DNA of 64,000 bases from Clostridia bacterium. Lineage in GTDB: Bacteria; Bacillota; Clostridia; TANB77; CAG-508. The notes under the pieces are model-generated. The model made no database searches. It was not told the DNA's origin and saw only the letters and a program-made list of their open reading frames with translations. Numbering within the stretch: the stretch's first letter is position 1; every line of letters starts with the position of its first letter. This document shows, piece after piece, positions 55,527 through 64,000 of this stretch. Where the stretch lies: contig JAGAIV010000042.1 of the NCBI GenBank assembly GCA_017626365.1, positions 1-64,000 of the forward strand. Direction: 5' to 3'. The position numbers and the translations under genes are program-made.

Positions 55527-56714
55527 ATGAAAACAAAATTAGGACTTATCTTTGGAGGAAGAAGTGTTGAACACGAGGTTTCCATTATTACAGCGATTGA
55601 AACCATCAATCATATGGACCAAGAAAAATATGAAATTATTCCAATATATATTAGCAAACAAGGATTGATGTATACAGGAGAGGAATTATTTGATTTAGAA
55701 GCATACAAAAATATGGATGAATTAATGAAAAAAATAACACAAATCAATATGGTAAATGATGGAACAAAAGTAAATATTGTTCGTTATCCAGCAAAAAAAT
55801 TCGGAGAAAATGTTATCAATCAAATTGATGTAGCATTCCCAGTAATGCATGGAACTAACGGAGAAGATGGAACAATTGCAGGATATTTAGAATTAGTTAA
55901 TGTACCATATATTGGATGCGATATATTATCTGCTAGTATCGGAATGGACAAAATCATGATGAGAAAAGTGTTAAAAGAATCAGGATTACCATGTTTAGAC
56001 TATGTATCCTTCTATACAATGGACTACATTAGAAACGAAAACAAATATATCGAAGAAATCAATGAAAAGTTAAGATATCCTGTTATTGTAAAAGCAGGAA
56101 ACCTTGGGTCTAGTGTAGGAATTAAGAAAGCAAATTCAAAAGAAGATATTGCAGAAGCAATTGAATTTGCAATGCAATTTTCAGACAGAATTATGGTAGA
56201 AAATGCTATTGTAAATTTAAGAGAAATTAACTGTTCTGTTATAGGAGATATGACAGATGCTGAAAGCTCAGAATGTGAAGAACCAATTTCTAGTGATGAA
56301 ATATTAAGTTATACAGATAAATATCTAGGAGGCTCAAAAACTGAAGGAATGGCTGCTTCTGATAAAAAATTACCAGCAGATATCCCAAGCGATATGAGAG
56401 ATAACATTAGGGAATTAGCAGTAGCTACTTTTAAAACATTAGGATGTAGTGGTGTTGCAAGAGTTGACTTCCTTGTTGATAAAGATACTAACGAGGTATT
56501 TATTAACGAAATTAATACCATACCAGGAGCATTATCTTATTACTTATGGGAAGCTACAAATAAACCATTTACAAAAGAAATTGATGAATTAGTAGAATTA
56601 GCTTATAAGAGACAAAGACAAAGAGAAAATAGAGTTTATTCCTATGACCAAAATATTTTAGCATTAGTTTCAAATGGTAAATTTAAAGGAAGCAAAGGTG
56701 CAAAATGCAAGTAA
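55527..56714 (+). CDS. ddl: D-alanine--D-alanine ligase
   Basis: A 395-residue ATP-grasp enzyme. LIFGGRSVEHEVSIITA at the start, VMHGTNGEDGTIAGYLEL, YIGCDILSASIGMDK, YPVIVKAGNLGSSVGIKKA and VDFLVD..EVFINEINTIPG provide the substrate-, ATP- and Mg2+-binding residues. It makes the D-Ala-D-Ala dipeptide of peptidoglycan precursors, the substrate for the MurF-like gene upstream. The length and insert near residues 235-275 are those of the longer Ddl type. It overlaps the next gene by 10 bases. Confidence 0.96.
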   Translation: MKTKLGLIFGGRSVEHEVSIITAIETINHMDQEKYEIIPIYISKQGLMYTGEELFDLEAYKNMDELMKKITQINMVNDGTKVNIVRYPAKKFGENVINQIDVAFPVMHGTNGEDGTIAGYLELVNVPYIGCDILSASIGMDKIMMRKVLKESGLPCLDYVSFYTMDYIRNENKYIEEINEKLRYPVIVKAGNLGSSVGIKKANSKEDIAEAIEFAMQFSDRIMVENAIVNLREINCSVIGDMTDAESSECEEPISSDEILSYTDKYLGGSKTEGMAASDKKLPADIPSDMRDNIRELAVATFKTLGCSGVARVDFLVDKDTNEVFINEINTIPGALSYYLWEATNKPFTKEIDELVELAYKRQRQRENRVYSYDQNILALVSNGKFKGSKGAKCK

Positions 56715-57091
56715 AAATAGAAACAAAAACAATACAAACAATTGAGGGAAAACAAGAAATTATAAAACAATCAGGAAATGGAACTATTGAAAAATATGAA
56801 AAAGGTACCATTTTATCGTGGGATGTTGTAGAAGAAAATTTACATTTTAAAATGACAATCTTAGAAAATAAAATACTACTAAAAAACCAAACTCAAAATA
56901 TGATTTTTGAATTAGGAAAAACGACAAAATCCCAAATACAAACACAACATGGAAATCTAAACCTAAATATTACAACAAAACATATAGAAATCGTAAAGGA
57001 CAAACAAATAAAAAAAATTCATTTAATCTATGACATTCAAATAGAAAACATGGATTCATATGAAAATGAAATCGAAATAAATATAAAATAA
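56705..57091 (+). CDS. DUF1934 family beta-barrel protein
   Basis: A 128-residue protein of alternating polar strands: VKIETKTIQTIEGKQEIIKQ, GTIEKYEKGTILSWD, ILLKNQTQNMIFELGKT and IKKIHLIYDIQIENM. This agrees with the DUF1934/YwiB calycin-like barrel family of Firmicutes, whose function is unknown. It overlaps ddl by 10 bases and so is translated with it. A bidirectional terminator follows. Confidence 0.75.
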   Translation: MQVKIETKTIQTIEGKQEIIKQSGNGTIEKYEKGTILSWDVVEENLHFKMTILENKILLKNQTQNMIFELGKTTKSQIQTQHGNLNLNITTKHIEIVKDKQIKKIHLIYDIQIENMDSYENEIEINIK

Positions 57092-57129
57092 ACAAAGTGG
57101 AGCTTTCATATTGAAGTTCCACTTTGTTT
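57091..57129. terminator. Bidirectional terminator
   Basis: AACAAAGTGGA-CTT pairs with AAG-TCCACTTTGTT, between convergent genes. Confidence 0.85.
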
Positions 57130-57445
57130 ATTCTTCTGATTCATCAAGAGGAATGGTGTCCTCCAATGAGTGATAGAACTTTTTACGAATATGACGAAAC
57201 ATTAATAGAAAACGAATTGAAAATATGTGGAAAAATACGAACTTACGCGAAAAGGGTTTAATTTTAATAACTGAAAAGTCTACGCGATAATTAACATATT
57301 TTACTTCATCAATTGCTAATTTGATATCTATATCATTAATATCAAATTTTATTTCATCAATGAATAAAATAAAGTTCGTCCTTTCTACTATCTTCCGTTC
57401 AATTTTGTTTATGTCTTCGTCTGGTAGTTCTACTATGAAATTCAT
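57128..57445 (-). CDS. Hypothetical protein
   Basis: A 105-residue protein with an excellent RBS (GGAGG) before its ATG. It is rich in Asp/Glu/Ile in the first half (MNFIVELPDEDINKIERKIV, INDIDIKLAIDEVKYVNYRVDF), then basic and aromatic (KPFSRKFVFFHIFSIRFLLMFRHIRKKFY) with an acidic tail. I do not recognise a family. It is single and convergent with the DUF1934 gene. Confidence 0.6.
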   Translation of the reverse strand: MNFIVELPDEDINKIERKIVERTNFILFIDEIKFDINDIDIKLAIDEVKYVNYRVDFSVIKIKPFSRKFVFFHIFSIRFLLMFRHIRKKFYHSLEDTIPLDESEE

Positions 57446-57607
57446 AGTATTACCTCCTTGTTGTATTCTACTATAGCCAATAGCAGTAATTCTATTATAC
57501 TATAATTAACATAAAATTTCAAATTATATTTTTTATTCACATATCTATTGAAATATAGCTATAATATTGATATAATAAACCTACCATTTATATGGGAGGA
57601 TGTTGAA

Positions 57608-58550
57608 ATGATTTTTAAAGACTATTATAAAATACTTCGGACTTGAAACCAATAAAGTAACAGTAGACCAAATTAAGCAAGCTTATCGTGAGCAAGCTAA
57701 AAAATATCATCCAGATGTAAACGTTGGAGACCGAGTTTCAGAAGAAAGATTTAAAGATATAAATGAAGCATACCGTGTTTTATCAAATGGAGTTTCAAGA
57801 AGAAAATACGATAGAATGTGGGTAAGCCGTATTGGAAATAGAAAAAAGAAACAAGCTTATGAAGAAAGCAAACGTGACAAAAATGCTGTGTTTAGTGATT
57901 TCTTTCATATGTTTTTTGGTGGTGAAATAGAAGAAGAGCAAGAAACATCTGTGAAAAAATCTAAAAAAAATCCACCAATAAAAGGAGAAAATATAGAAAC
58001 AGCAATTTCTATCTCAGTAGAAGAGGCTTTTTACGGATTAAATAAAAAGATATCTTTGCGAACGGTTGATGGGAAAATGAAAACCTTTAATATAAAAGTC
58101 CCTGCAGGAATTCGAAATAATGAAAAAATCAGATTAATTGGGCAAGGAAAAGCAGGACAATTTGGTGGCAAAAACGGAGACTTGTTTATTAGAATCGAGA
58201 TAGAAAAAGATAACAAATTTGAACTAGTAGGATATGATTTATATACATCATTATGTCTAACGCCATGGGAAGCAGCACTTGGAACAAGAGTTAGCCTAGA
58301 AGGAATTGATGATACGGTTTCTATTTATATACCAGCAGGAATTGAAAGTGGAGAAAAACTTCGTATTCCAGGAAAAGGCTATAAAGATGGAAAAGGTGGA
58401 AGAGGAGATTTAACAGCTACCATCAAAATAATGGTTCCAAAACAATTAAGCGATGAAGAAAAAGAAATATACGAAAAATTAAAAGAAATATCAACATTTA
58501 ACCCTAGAAGCAGTGTTTATACAAGTAATAAAATAAATAAGGAAGCCTAA
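57608..58550 (+). CDS. DnaJ-class co-chaperone (CbpA-like), read through a CGG +1 recoding site
   Basis: With recoding the product is 313 residues. The J domain is MIFKDYYKIL-Gly-LETNKVTVDQIKQAYREQAKKYHPDVN with intact HPD; DINEAYRVLSNGVSRRKYD ends it. A Phe-containing linker leads to two beta-rich C-terminal substrate-binding domains (ISVEEAFYGLNKKISLRT, IRLIGQGKAGQFGGKNGDLFI, TPWEAALGTRVSLE, IPGKGYKDGKGGRGDL). It lacks the zinc-finger of DnaJ proper, like CbpA/type II J-proteins. The RBS GGAGGATG and start belong to the first ten codons only; everything else is in the next frame. It stimulates DnaK ATPase and binds unfolded protein. Confidence 0.93.
57638..57640 (+). other. CGG(A) +1 recoding site 11 (DnaJ-like gene, Gly11)
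   Basis: AAA ATA CTT CGG ACT TGA is in frame from ATG 57608. Skipping the C gives CTT GGA CTT GAA, the YYKILGL motif, with the frame open to 58550. Confidence 0.95.
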
Positions 58551-58585
58551 ACAGATAGTAAACATAAAATAAAAAGCAAAATATA

Positions 58586-58614
58586 TTGACAATTAGCCCG
58601 AAAAAGGGTATAAT
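58586..58614 (+). promoter_or_regulatory. Promoter of the VirD4-like operon
   Basis: TTGACA, 17 bases, TATAAT, about 65 bases before the first gene at 58682. Confidence 0.8.
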
Positions 58615-58681
58615 TGAGTATAGTGGTATAAAAAAATGGACTACTATACATAGGATAAAAGTAAAAAGAGGGGTGTAAGGT

Positions 58682-59206
58682 ATGGAAACATGGCAAGGCA
58701 AGCATTTTAGCATAACAGACCCAAAAGATGTAAACACAGTAATTTACCAAATTAATAAAACAGGAAAGGAATTTTTAAACGATTCTCCAAAGTATACAGT
58801 TCAAAGATTAGACTACACAGAAGAATTAAGAGGAGAACTAAAGCAAAAAACTTTTTTTGTAGATAATCCATCAGATGACTATGATCAGCTGGTTATATTA
58901 TCGTTTGGTAAAGAAAAGGTTGTTGTAAATATGGCTCTTTTAGAAGGAACCAAAATAACCATATCCAAAAAACCAATGCCACTAAAATTTGACACAATTT
59001 ATTCGGAAAATGAATCGGTATACAAAGAATTTAAATATACACCGAATTTAGAAAGACCGATATCAATTATAGATCCAGAAACTACAGAAGAAGTCAAGCC
59101 AGTTGTTTACCTTGACGAAAAAACCAATGAAGTAAAAGGAAAATGCAAATTAAAAGCAAATAAGCCATATTTTGCATTTGAAATTAGAGATAAAAAAGAA
59201 GATTAG
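58682..59206 (+). CDS. Hypothetical protein upstream of the VirD4-like ATPase (gene 1 of operon)
   Basis: A 174-residue protein with no transmembrane segment and no family I recognise (starts METWQGKHFSITDPKDVNTV, contains DDYDQLVILSFGKEKVVVNMALLEGTKITI and PISIIDPETTEEVKPVVYLD). Predicted mainly beta. RBS GAGGGGTG precedes ATG 58682, under a strong promoter. Genes 58682, 59225 and 59617 are 18-23 bases apart and form an operon, which suggests a role with the coupling ATPase. Confidence 0.65.
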   Translation: METWQGKHFSITDPKDVNTVIYQINKTGKEFLNDSPKYTVQRLDYTEELRGELKQKTFFVDNPSDDYDQLVILSFGKEKVVVNMALLEGTKITISKKPMPLKFDTIYSENESVYKEFKYTPNLERPISIIDPETTEEVKPVVYLDEKTNEVKGKCKLKANKPYFAFEIRDKKED

Positions 59207-59224
59207 AAAAGGGAGAGGTAATTA

Positions 59225-59593
59225 ATGAGTACTACAAATGTAGAGAATAATCCAGGACCAGCATCAATTATTATTGTTAGCGGAGAAAAAAATTTGGAAG
59301 TTGCATGTTCAATGATTATGGGAGAAGAAGATGTATTAAAAAATCCTTTAAACATAACAGATGCAGGAATCCATACTTGTGAATTTGATGAAAGCAAAAA
59401 AATTGCTAGAAGAAAATATGATGGAAAAGTAGAAAAAGCAAATTTTGATATTATGAAACAAGAATTAGATACTAGAGAAAAACAAGGAAGAAATGTGGAA
59501 GTAATATCAGAAGAAGAATTAGCAAAAAAAGGTTCTTATATTGCAGATGATGGAACAATCATAAGAACACAACAAGTAGGTATGGACAGATAA
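59225..59593 (+). CDS. Hypothetical protein upstream of the VirD4-like ATPase (gene 2 of operon)
   Basis: A 122-residue soluble protein of unknown family: VENNPGPASIIIVSGEKNLEVACSMIMGEEDVLKNPL, TRKIARRKYDGKVEKANFD-type middle and VEVISEEELAKKGSYIADDGTIIRTQ. RBS GGGAGAGG precedes ATG 59225. Operon with 58682 and 59617. Confidence 0.6.
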   Translation: MSTTNVENNPGPASIIIVSGEKNLEVACSMIMGEEDVLKNPLNITDAGIHTCEFDESKKIARRKYDGKVEKANFDIMKQELDTREKQGRNVEVISEEELAKKGSYIADDGTIIRTQQVGMDR

Positions 59594-59616
59594 TACCAAA
59601 GAAGAGGTGAAACCTT

Positions 59617-61618
59617 ATGAATTATAAAGTAGAAGGTGCAATAAGAAGAAATAAAAAGAATTTTATAATATTTATAATACTATGGATAATTTTAGCCATA
59701 GTATTAGTTATGCCTATTAGCTATAGCATTGTAAATGCTACAGTAAATGGGCATTTTATGTTTGATAAATTTATAGGTGGAATTGCAGAATCATTTATGA
59801 ATTTAGGAACGGTAATCGGTAAAACTTTTACAGCAAGCTATCTTGGAACTTATGGCTCTAGCTTATTTAAATTTAGTATAGTATATGCCATATTTGTATT
59901 AATAGGGTTAATCAAAACAGCACCAAAAAATGAATATACAGATATAGAGCATGGTTCTAGTGATTGGTCAAAAAATGGAGAACAATATAAAATATTAAGT
60001 GATAAAAAAGGAATTATATTAGCCGAAAACAATTATTTACCAGTTGATAAAAGAGGAAACGTAAACGTACTAGTAGTTGGACGGATCAGGTTCTGGTAAG
60101 AGTGCATCTTACTCAATACCAAATGCATATCAAATGTTAGGTTCTTATATATTTACAGACCCAAAAGGTGAATTATATGATAAAACAGCAGGATACCTAA
60201 AAGAACACGGATATGATATTAAAGTATTAAACCTAGTACGTCCACAACTAAGTGATGGATATAATCCATTAATGCATATTTCTAGTGAATTAGATGTAGA
60301 TGTTATTGCAAACACAATTGTAAAAGGTCAAAAATCTGAAGGTGGAGCATCTTCAGAACCATATTGGGATGATATGGCAGAAATGCTATTAAAAGCATTA
60401 ATCTATTATTTAATTGCAACAAGACCAGAAGCAGAACAAAACTTAGCAAGCTGTGCAGAACTTGTAAGAGCTGCTAACTCAAATGGAGGAAGTAACCTAT
60501 TAACAGAATTAATGAATCAACTTCCATACGACCATCCAGCAAGAACAAACTATAAATCTATTGAAATTGCACCAGAAAAAACATATGGATCAATTTTATC
60601 ATCATTACAATCAAAACTTGGTAAATTTGATTCAAAAGAAATTGCAGAATTAACCTCAACCGATACTATTGATTTTGAAGAAATTGCAAAAAAGAAAACA
60701 GCTGTATATGTTATTTCATCCGATACTCATACAGCATATGACTTTCTATTAACAATATTTTTCTCACAAATGATACAACAATTATATGATTTTGCAGATA
60801 AAAATGGAGGAGCATTACCAGTACCAACTTATTTCATATTAGATGAGTTTGCAAACATTGGTAAAGTACCAGATTTTGATAAAAAAATCTCTACCAGTAG
60901 AAGTAGAAAAATATCCTTTAGTGTTATCTTGCAAAACTTAGACCAATTAGAAGCTGTATATGAAAAATCATATGAAACCATTATTGGTAACTGTGATACA
61001 CACGTATTTTTAGGAAGTAACTCACAAAAAACTGTAGAATATTTCTCAAAAGCATTAGGAGAAAAAACAATTGAAAGAGAAAGTATATCAGTTAATAAAG
61101 ATAAACACAATTGGAGACAAGGACAAAGTGTATCTGACCAAGTTATGGCAAGAGCACTAATGACACCAGATGAATTAAGAAGAATGGACAATGACCTTTG
61201 TATTATTTTTGAAAAAGGAGTAAAACCAATTCAAGCTCGTAAATTCTACTATTTTCAAACTCCAATGGCAAAAAAACTAGCAGCATGTGCAATATCACAT
61301 AATGATATTCCGGAATTTGATAGAGGAGTATGGAGAAAATACAATCCATATAATCCATATGTAGAAGAAGATAAGCAAAAACAAGTAGAAAACCTAAAGG
61401 TAGAGTCATTAGATGACTTGTTTGATGATATAGAAGACAAAAAGGAACCAAAAAAAGAAGAAAACGGATTCCAAGAACTAAAAATAGAATCACAAGAGAC
61501 GCAACCACAAGCACCAATATTGCCACAAGAAGCAGAAGATAATGAACTAGATGCAGACCTACAAAAAGAATTAGAAGCAAAATTTGATGAGTTATTTGGA
61601 CCACTAGATGATAATTAA
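59617..61618 (+). CDS. VirD4/TraG-type coupling ATPase, read through a CGG +1 recoding site
   Basis: With recoding the product is 666 residues. Residues about 15-37 and 84-104 are transmembrane helices, then ADIEHGSSDWSKNGEQYK-like JADE region and Walker A: VLVVG-Gly-SGSGKSASYSIPNAYQ. Walker B region is TYFILDEFANIGKVPDF, with SRSRKISFSVILQNLDQLEAVY and MARALMTPDELRRMDNDLCIIF later, and an acidic, proline-rich C-terminal tail. VirD4 proteins drive DNA or protein export through type IV systems. Here no relaxase, VirB4 or VirB6 gene is visible nearby, so the substrate is unclear. The recoded residue is the first glycine of the nucleotide-binding loop. RBS AGAGGTGA. Confidence 0.93.
60082..60084 (+). 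other. CGG(A) +1 recoding site 12 (VirD4-like gene, Gly156, Walker A)
   Basis: GTA GTT GGA CGG ATC AGG TTC TGG TAA is in frame from ATG 59617. Skipping the C gives GGA GGA TCA GGT TCT GGT AAG (GGSGSGK), with the frame open to 61618. Confidence 0.96.
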
Positions 61619-61620
61619 TA

Positions 61621-61673
61621 AAAAAGTCAATGATTTGTAAAACATTTGTTTTTATAAATCATTGACTTTTTTT
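61621..61673 (+). terminator. Terminator of the VirD4-like operon
   Basis: AAAAAGTCAATGATTT-A pairs with T-AAATCATTGACTTTTTTT. Confidence 0.85.
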
Positions 61674-61725
61674 AGTAAATTATATATAATAACAAACAGA
61701 TAAAGTAAAAATAAAGGAGAAAAAC

Positions 61726-62790
61726 ATGAATTTTGTTCATATTGCAGATATGCATTTTGATGTACCGTTTACTACATTAAATAAAAATGATTTAGGAAAT
61801 AAAAGAAGATTAGACCAAAGAGAAGCTTTCCGTAAGATAATTGAATATATAAAACAAAATGAAATAGAATACTTTTTTATTTGTGGTGATTTATATGAAC
61901 ATGAGTATGTAAAACAAAGTACCATAGAATTTATCAATAACCAATTTAAAGAAATCCCTAGTACAAAAATATATATAGTACCAGGAAATCATGACCCAAA
62001 AATAAAGGATTCATACTATTCAAAATTTAATTGGAATGATAATGTGCATATATTTGATTCTGAAATAGAAAAAATTTCAGAAGAAGATGTTGATATTTAT
62101 GGCTATGGATTTGATAACTTTTATATGAAAAATACAAAAATAAGCGAGCTAAAAATAGAAAATCCAGATAAAATAAATATCTTATTAACACATGGTTCCA
62201 TTGATGGAGGATATGACGAATTAAGAGAATATAATCCAATGAAAGAACAAGAGTTGAACCAGCTTAATTTTAATTATATTGCACTAGGACACATTCATAA
62301 ACCATATTATAAAGAAATAGGACAAAAAGTAATATATCCAGGTTCTACAATTGCATTAGGATTTGACGAATTAGGAAATCATGGAATGATTGTAGGAAAT
62401 ATAGATGAAAGCAAAAAACTGGAAATTGCATTTGTACCAGTAGATAAAAAAGAATTTGAAGAAATAAACTTTGAAGTGAGCGAAGTACTTTCAAAAGAAG
62501 AGTTAATTGAAATCATAAACAATCAAAACTGGAATGAAAATCATTATTATAAAATCATATTAACAGGAAAAAGAAACTTTGAAATAGAACCTATAGAAAT
62601 ACTAAAATACGTAACAGCAAACAATATCATTAAAATAAAAGATGAAACAAAATTACCGCTAGATTTAGAAAAAATAGCAAAAGAAGAGTCTTTAAGAGGA
62701 ATATTTGTAAAAAATCTATTAGCACAAAAAACAAGCGAAAATGAGGAGCAGATTTTAAGAGCGATTGAACTTGGATTACAAGCAATGTAA
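61726..62790 (+). CDS. Metallophosphoesterase, SbcD/YhaO-like DNA repair exonuclease
   Basis: A 354-residue calcineurin-type phosphoesterase. VHIADMHFDVPF (D8, H10), FICGDLYEH, VPGNHDPK, LLTHGSIDGG and ALGHIHKPYY provide the five metal motifs. SbcD/Mre11-type enzymes use Mn2+ to cut DNA ends and hairpins and work with an SMC-like ATPase. The YhaN-like gene follows, so this is the YhaO-YhaN (SbcD-SbcC-like) pair. RBS AAAGGAG precedes ATG 61726. No CGG is present. Confidence 0.92.
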   Translation: MNFVHIADMHFDVPFTTLNKNDLGNKRRLDQREAFRKIIEYIKQNEIEYFFICGDLYEHEYVKQSTIEFINNQFKEIPSTKIYIVPGNHDPKIKDSYYSKFNWNDNVHIFDSEIEKISEEDVDIYGYGFDNFYMKNTKISELKIENPDKINILLTHGSIDGGYDELREYNPMKEQELNQLNFNYIALGHIHKPYYKEIGQKVIYPGSTIALGFDELGNHGMIVGNIDESKKLEIAFVPVDKKEFEEINFEVSEVLSKEELIEIINNQNWNENHYYKIILTGKRNFEIEPIEILKYVTANNIIKIKDETKLPLDLEKIAKEESLRGIFVKNLLAQKTSENEEQILRAIELGLQAM

Positions 62791-62810
62791 AATTGAAATA
62801 TTACTATCTA

Positions 62811-62915
62811 GATAAAATAATATATTTTGTAAAAATTCGGTCTGACAGCCCTTTGAGGCGGGGGAATACCCGTGAGCTTGGAAGACCCAATTTTGGAAAA
62901 ATATATTATTTTATC
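62811..62915 (+). other. Large structured RNA element between the phosphoesterase and YhaN-like genes
   Basis: An 18-bp perfect outer stem (GATAAAATAATATATTTT with its complement, 62811-62828 and 62898-62915), an 11-of-12 inner stem (AAAATTCGGTCT with AGACCCAATTTT) and a GC-rich tip with CGGG/CCCG and GCC/GGC hairpins (GACAGCCCTTTGAGGCGGGG). The tip is unusually GC-rich for this genome. The downstream RBS AAAGGA follows 8-10 bases after the stem. No family recognised. Confidence 0.75.
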
Positions 62916-62935
62916 GGGACAGAAAGGAAAATATT

Positions 62936-64000
62936 ATGAAAATATTAAACCTAAAAATCAACCAATTCGGAAAATTAAAAAACGAAGAAATCAACTTAAA
63001 AGACCACATAAACATTGTTTACGGTAAAAACGAAAGTGGAAAATCAACATTACTAAAATTCATACTTGCAATGTTTTATGGATTGTCTAAAAACAAGAAT
63101 GGAAAAATATATACAGATTATGAAAAATATACACCATGGCAAGAAGAGGACTTTTCTGGAAAGATAAAGTATAAACTAGAAGATGGAACAAGTTATGAAG
63201 TATTTCGCGAGTTTAAGAAGAAATCACCTAAAATATATAATGAAGATTTAGAAGAAATTTCAAAAAATTTTACAATAGACAAAACTAGTGGTAATAAATT
63301 CTTTGTAGAACAAACAGGAGTAGAAGAAAACTTATTTACATCTACCATTGTATCAATGCAATCACAAGTAAAACTAGAAGAAAAAGAACAAACCTCATTA
63401 TTACAAAAACTATCTAATTTAGTAAGTACAGGAGAAGATAATGTATCTTACCAAAAAATCATGAACAAATTAAATAAAAGACAGTTAGAAGAAATAGGTA
63501 CTTCAAGAAGCCAAGATAGACCAGTAAATGTTATATCAAAAAGATTAAAAGAAATAGAACAAGAAAAAGAATATTTAAGTGAATATTCCCTTAAAAAATA
63601 TGATATAGAAGAAACAAAACAAAAATTAGAAAACGAAATAAAAGAGCAACAAATCAATTTAGAAATCTTAACACAAAAAAAGCAAGTTCAAGATGAATAT
63701 GAATTAAAACAAGAAAAAATAAAAATAGCAGACAATACAATTAGGGAATATAACAAAAAAATAGACGAATTAAAAAATACAAAACAAGTAGAAAATAAAA
63801 AAGAAAATAAAGATAAAACTATTATTCCAATGATTGGACTAAGCATCCTAATGGTTCTTAGTTTATTACTTGCTTTCATCATGAAAAATGATGTAATTAG
63901 TGCAATCGCAATTGTTGTTATTATACTTAGCATGATTTATATAGGTTATACACAATATAAGAAAAAAATAGGAGATTATAACCAACAAACAAATGAAAAT
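62936..64000 (+). CDS. YhaN/SbcC-like AAA ATPase (partial, runs off the window)
   Basis: The first 355 residues of an SMC-type ATPase. MKILNLKINQFGKLKNEEIN, Walker A VYGKNESGKSTLLKF (residues about 29-43), then the N-terminal ATPase half (TPWQEEDFSGKIKYKLEDG, ENLFTSTIVSMQSQVKLEE). A long coiled coil begins near 195, and two hydrophobic stretches (IIPMIGLSILMVLSLLLAF, VISAIAIVVIILSMIYIGY) lie near 300-345, as in YhaN-like proteins. It pairs with the phosphoesterase upstream. The stop lies beyond the window. Confidence 0.9.
   Translation, partial: MKILNLKINQFGKLKNEEINLKDHINIVYGKNESGKSTLLKFILAMFYGLSKNKNGKIYTDYEKYTPWQEEDFSGKIKYKLEDGTSYEVFREFKKKSPKIYNEDLEEISKNFTIDKTSGNKFFVEQTGVEENLFTSTIVSMQSQVKLEEKEQTSLLQKLSNLVSTGEDNVSYQKIMNKLNKRQLEEIGTSRSQDRPVNVISKRLKEIEQEKEYLSEYSLKKYDIEETKQKLENEIKEQQINLEILTQKKQVQDEYELKQEKIKIADNTIREYNKKIDELKNTKQVENKKENKDKTIIPMIGLSILMVLSLLLAFIMKNDVISAIAIVVIILSMIYIGYTQYKKKIGDYNQQTNEN

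Noticed and set aside
57608..61618. An integrative conjugative element around the VirD4-like gene
   Set aside because: No relaxase, integrase, VirB4-like gene or att repeats are visible; neighbours are ordinary chromosomal genes.

Overview
The window is a chromosomal segment of an AT-rich (roughly 30% G+C by eye) endospore-forming member of the Clostridia, probably an uncultured gut lineage. Sporulation and germination genes run through it: spmA-spmB, sigH, spoIIR, sleB-ypeB, an alpha/beta-type SASP gene, a GerMN-domain gene and a SpoVT/AbrB-like regulator. Gene order is typical of Firmicutes (SRP RNA-dnaX-ybaB-recR; rpoB-rpoC). I see no insertion sequence, CRISPR array or rRNA operon.

Layout: 0.1-5.9 kb, a giant CoA-dehydratase activase-like protein, a nuclease and a GerMN protein. 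6-9.3 kb, RNA methyltransferases, an AbrB-type regulator and spmAB. 9.3-10.5 kb, mostly non-coding, with tRNA-Arg(UCU). 10.5-21 kb, membrane proteins, a Gld-type ABC system, CvpA, LCP and RsfS. 21-27 kb, DacF-like carboxypeptidase, ComEA, tRNA-fMet, and an IbrA/IbrB-like cassette. 27-37 kb, sigH, rpoB, rpoC and spoIIR. 37-41 kb, nucleotide-sugar and hexose-phosphate enzymes and TtcA. 41.2-41.7 kb, a possible small RNA/peptide pair. 42-46 kb, tRNAs, tadA, SRP RNA, dnaX, ybaB and recR. 46-52 kb, a glycosyltransferase and spore germination genes. 52-57 kb, YqeK, a hydrolase, MurF and Ddl. 57-64 kb, a DnaJ-like protein, an orphan VirD4-type ATPase, and an SbcD/YhaO-YhaN pair.

Main discovery: ten recognisable genes are each interrupted by an apparent +1 frameshift (twelve sites; comEA and sleB have two each), and every site has the same form. 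An in-frame CGG stands where the family has a glycine, and reading resumes correctly if the C is skipped and the overlapping GGA or GGT is read as Gly. Sites include the Walker A loop of the VirD4 ATPase, the GGQGTRLG loop of the UDP-sugar pyrophosphorylase, the HhH motif of ComEA and two conserved glycines of SleB. I scanned the other recognised genes (about 17,000 codons) and found no ordinary in-frame CGG arginine codon except one in an unidentified small ORF (46589). Out-of-frame CGG (for example AAC GGA) is common and harmless, so the effect depends on reading frame and therefore acts in translation. The simplest model is that CGG has lost its tRNA-Arg(CCG), and CGGA/CGGT is read as a four-base glycine codon or by +1 skipping. 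This looks like natural, genome-wide use of a quadruplet or +1 decoding signal in a bacterium.

Other items of interest: several long intergenic hairpins, two of which share a 26-nt loop core while their stems differ in sequence; a convergent small RNA and 26-residue peptide resembling a type I toxin-antitoxin locus; and a large structured element in front of the YhaN-like gene.
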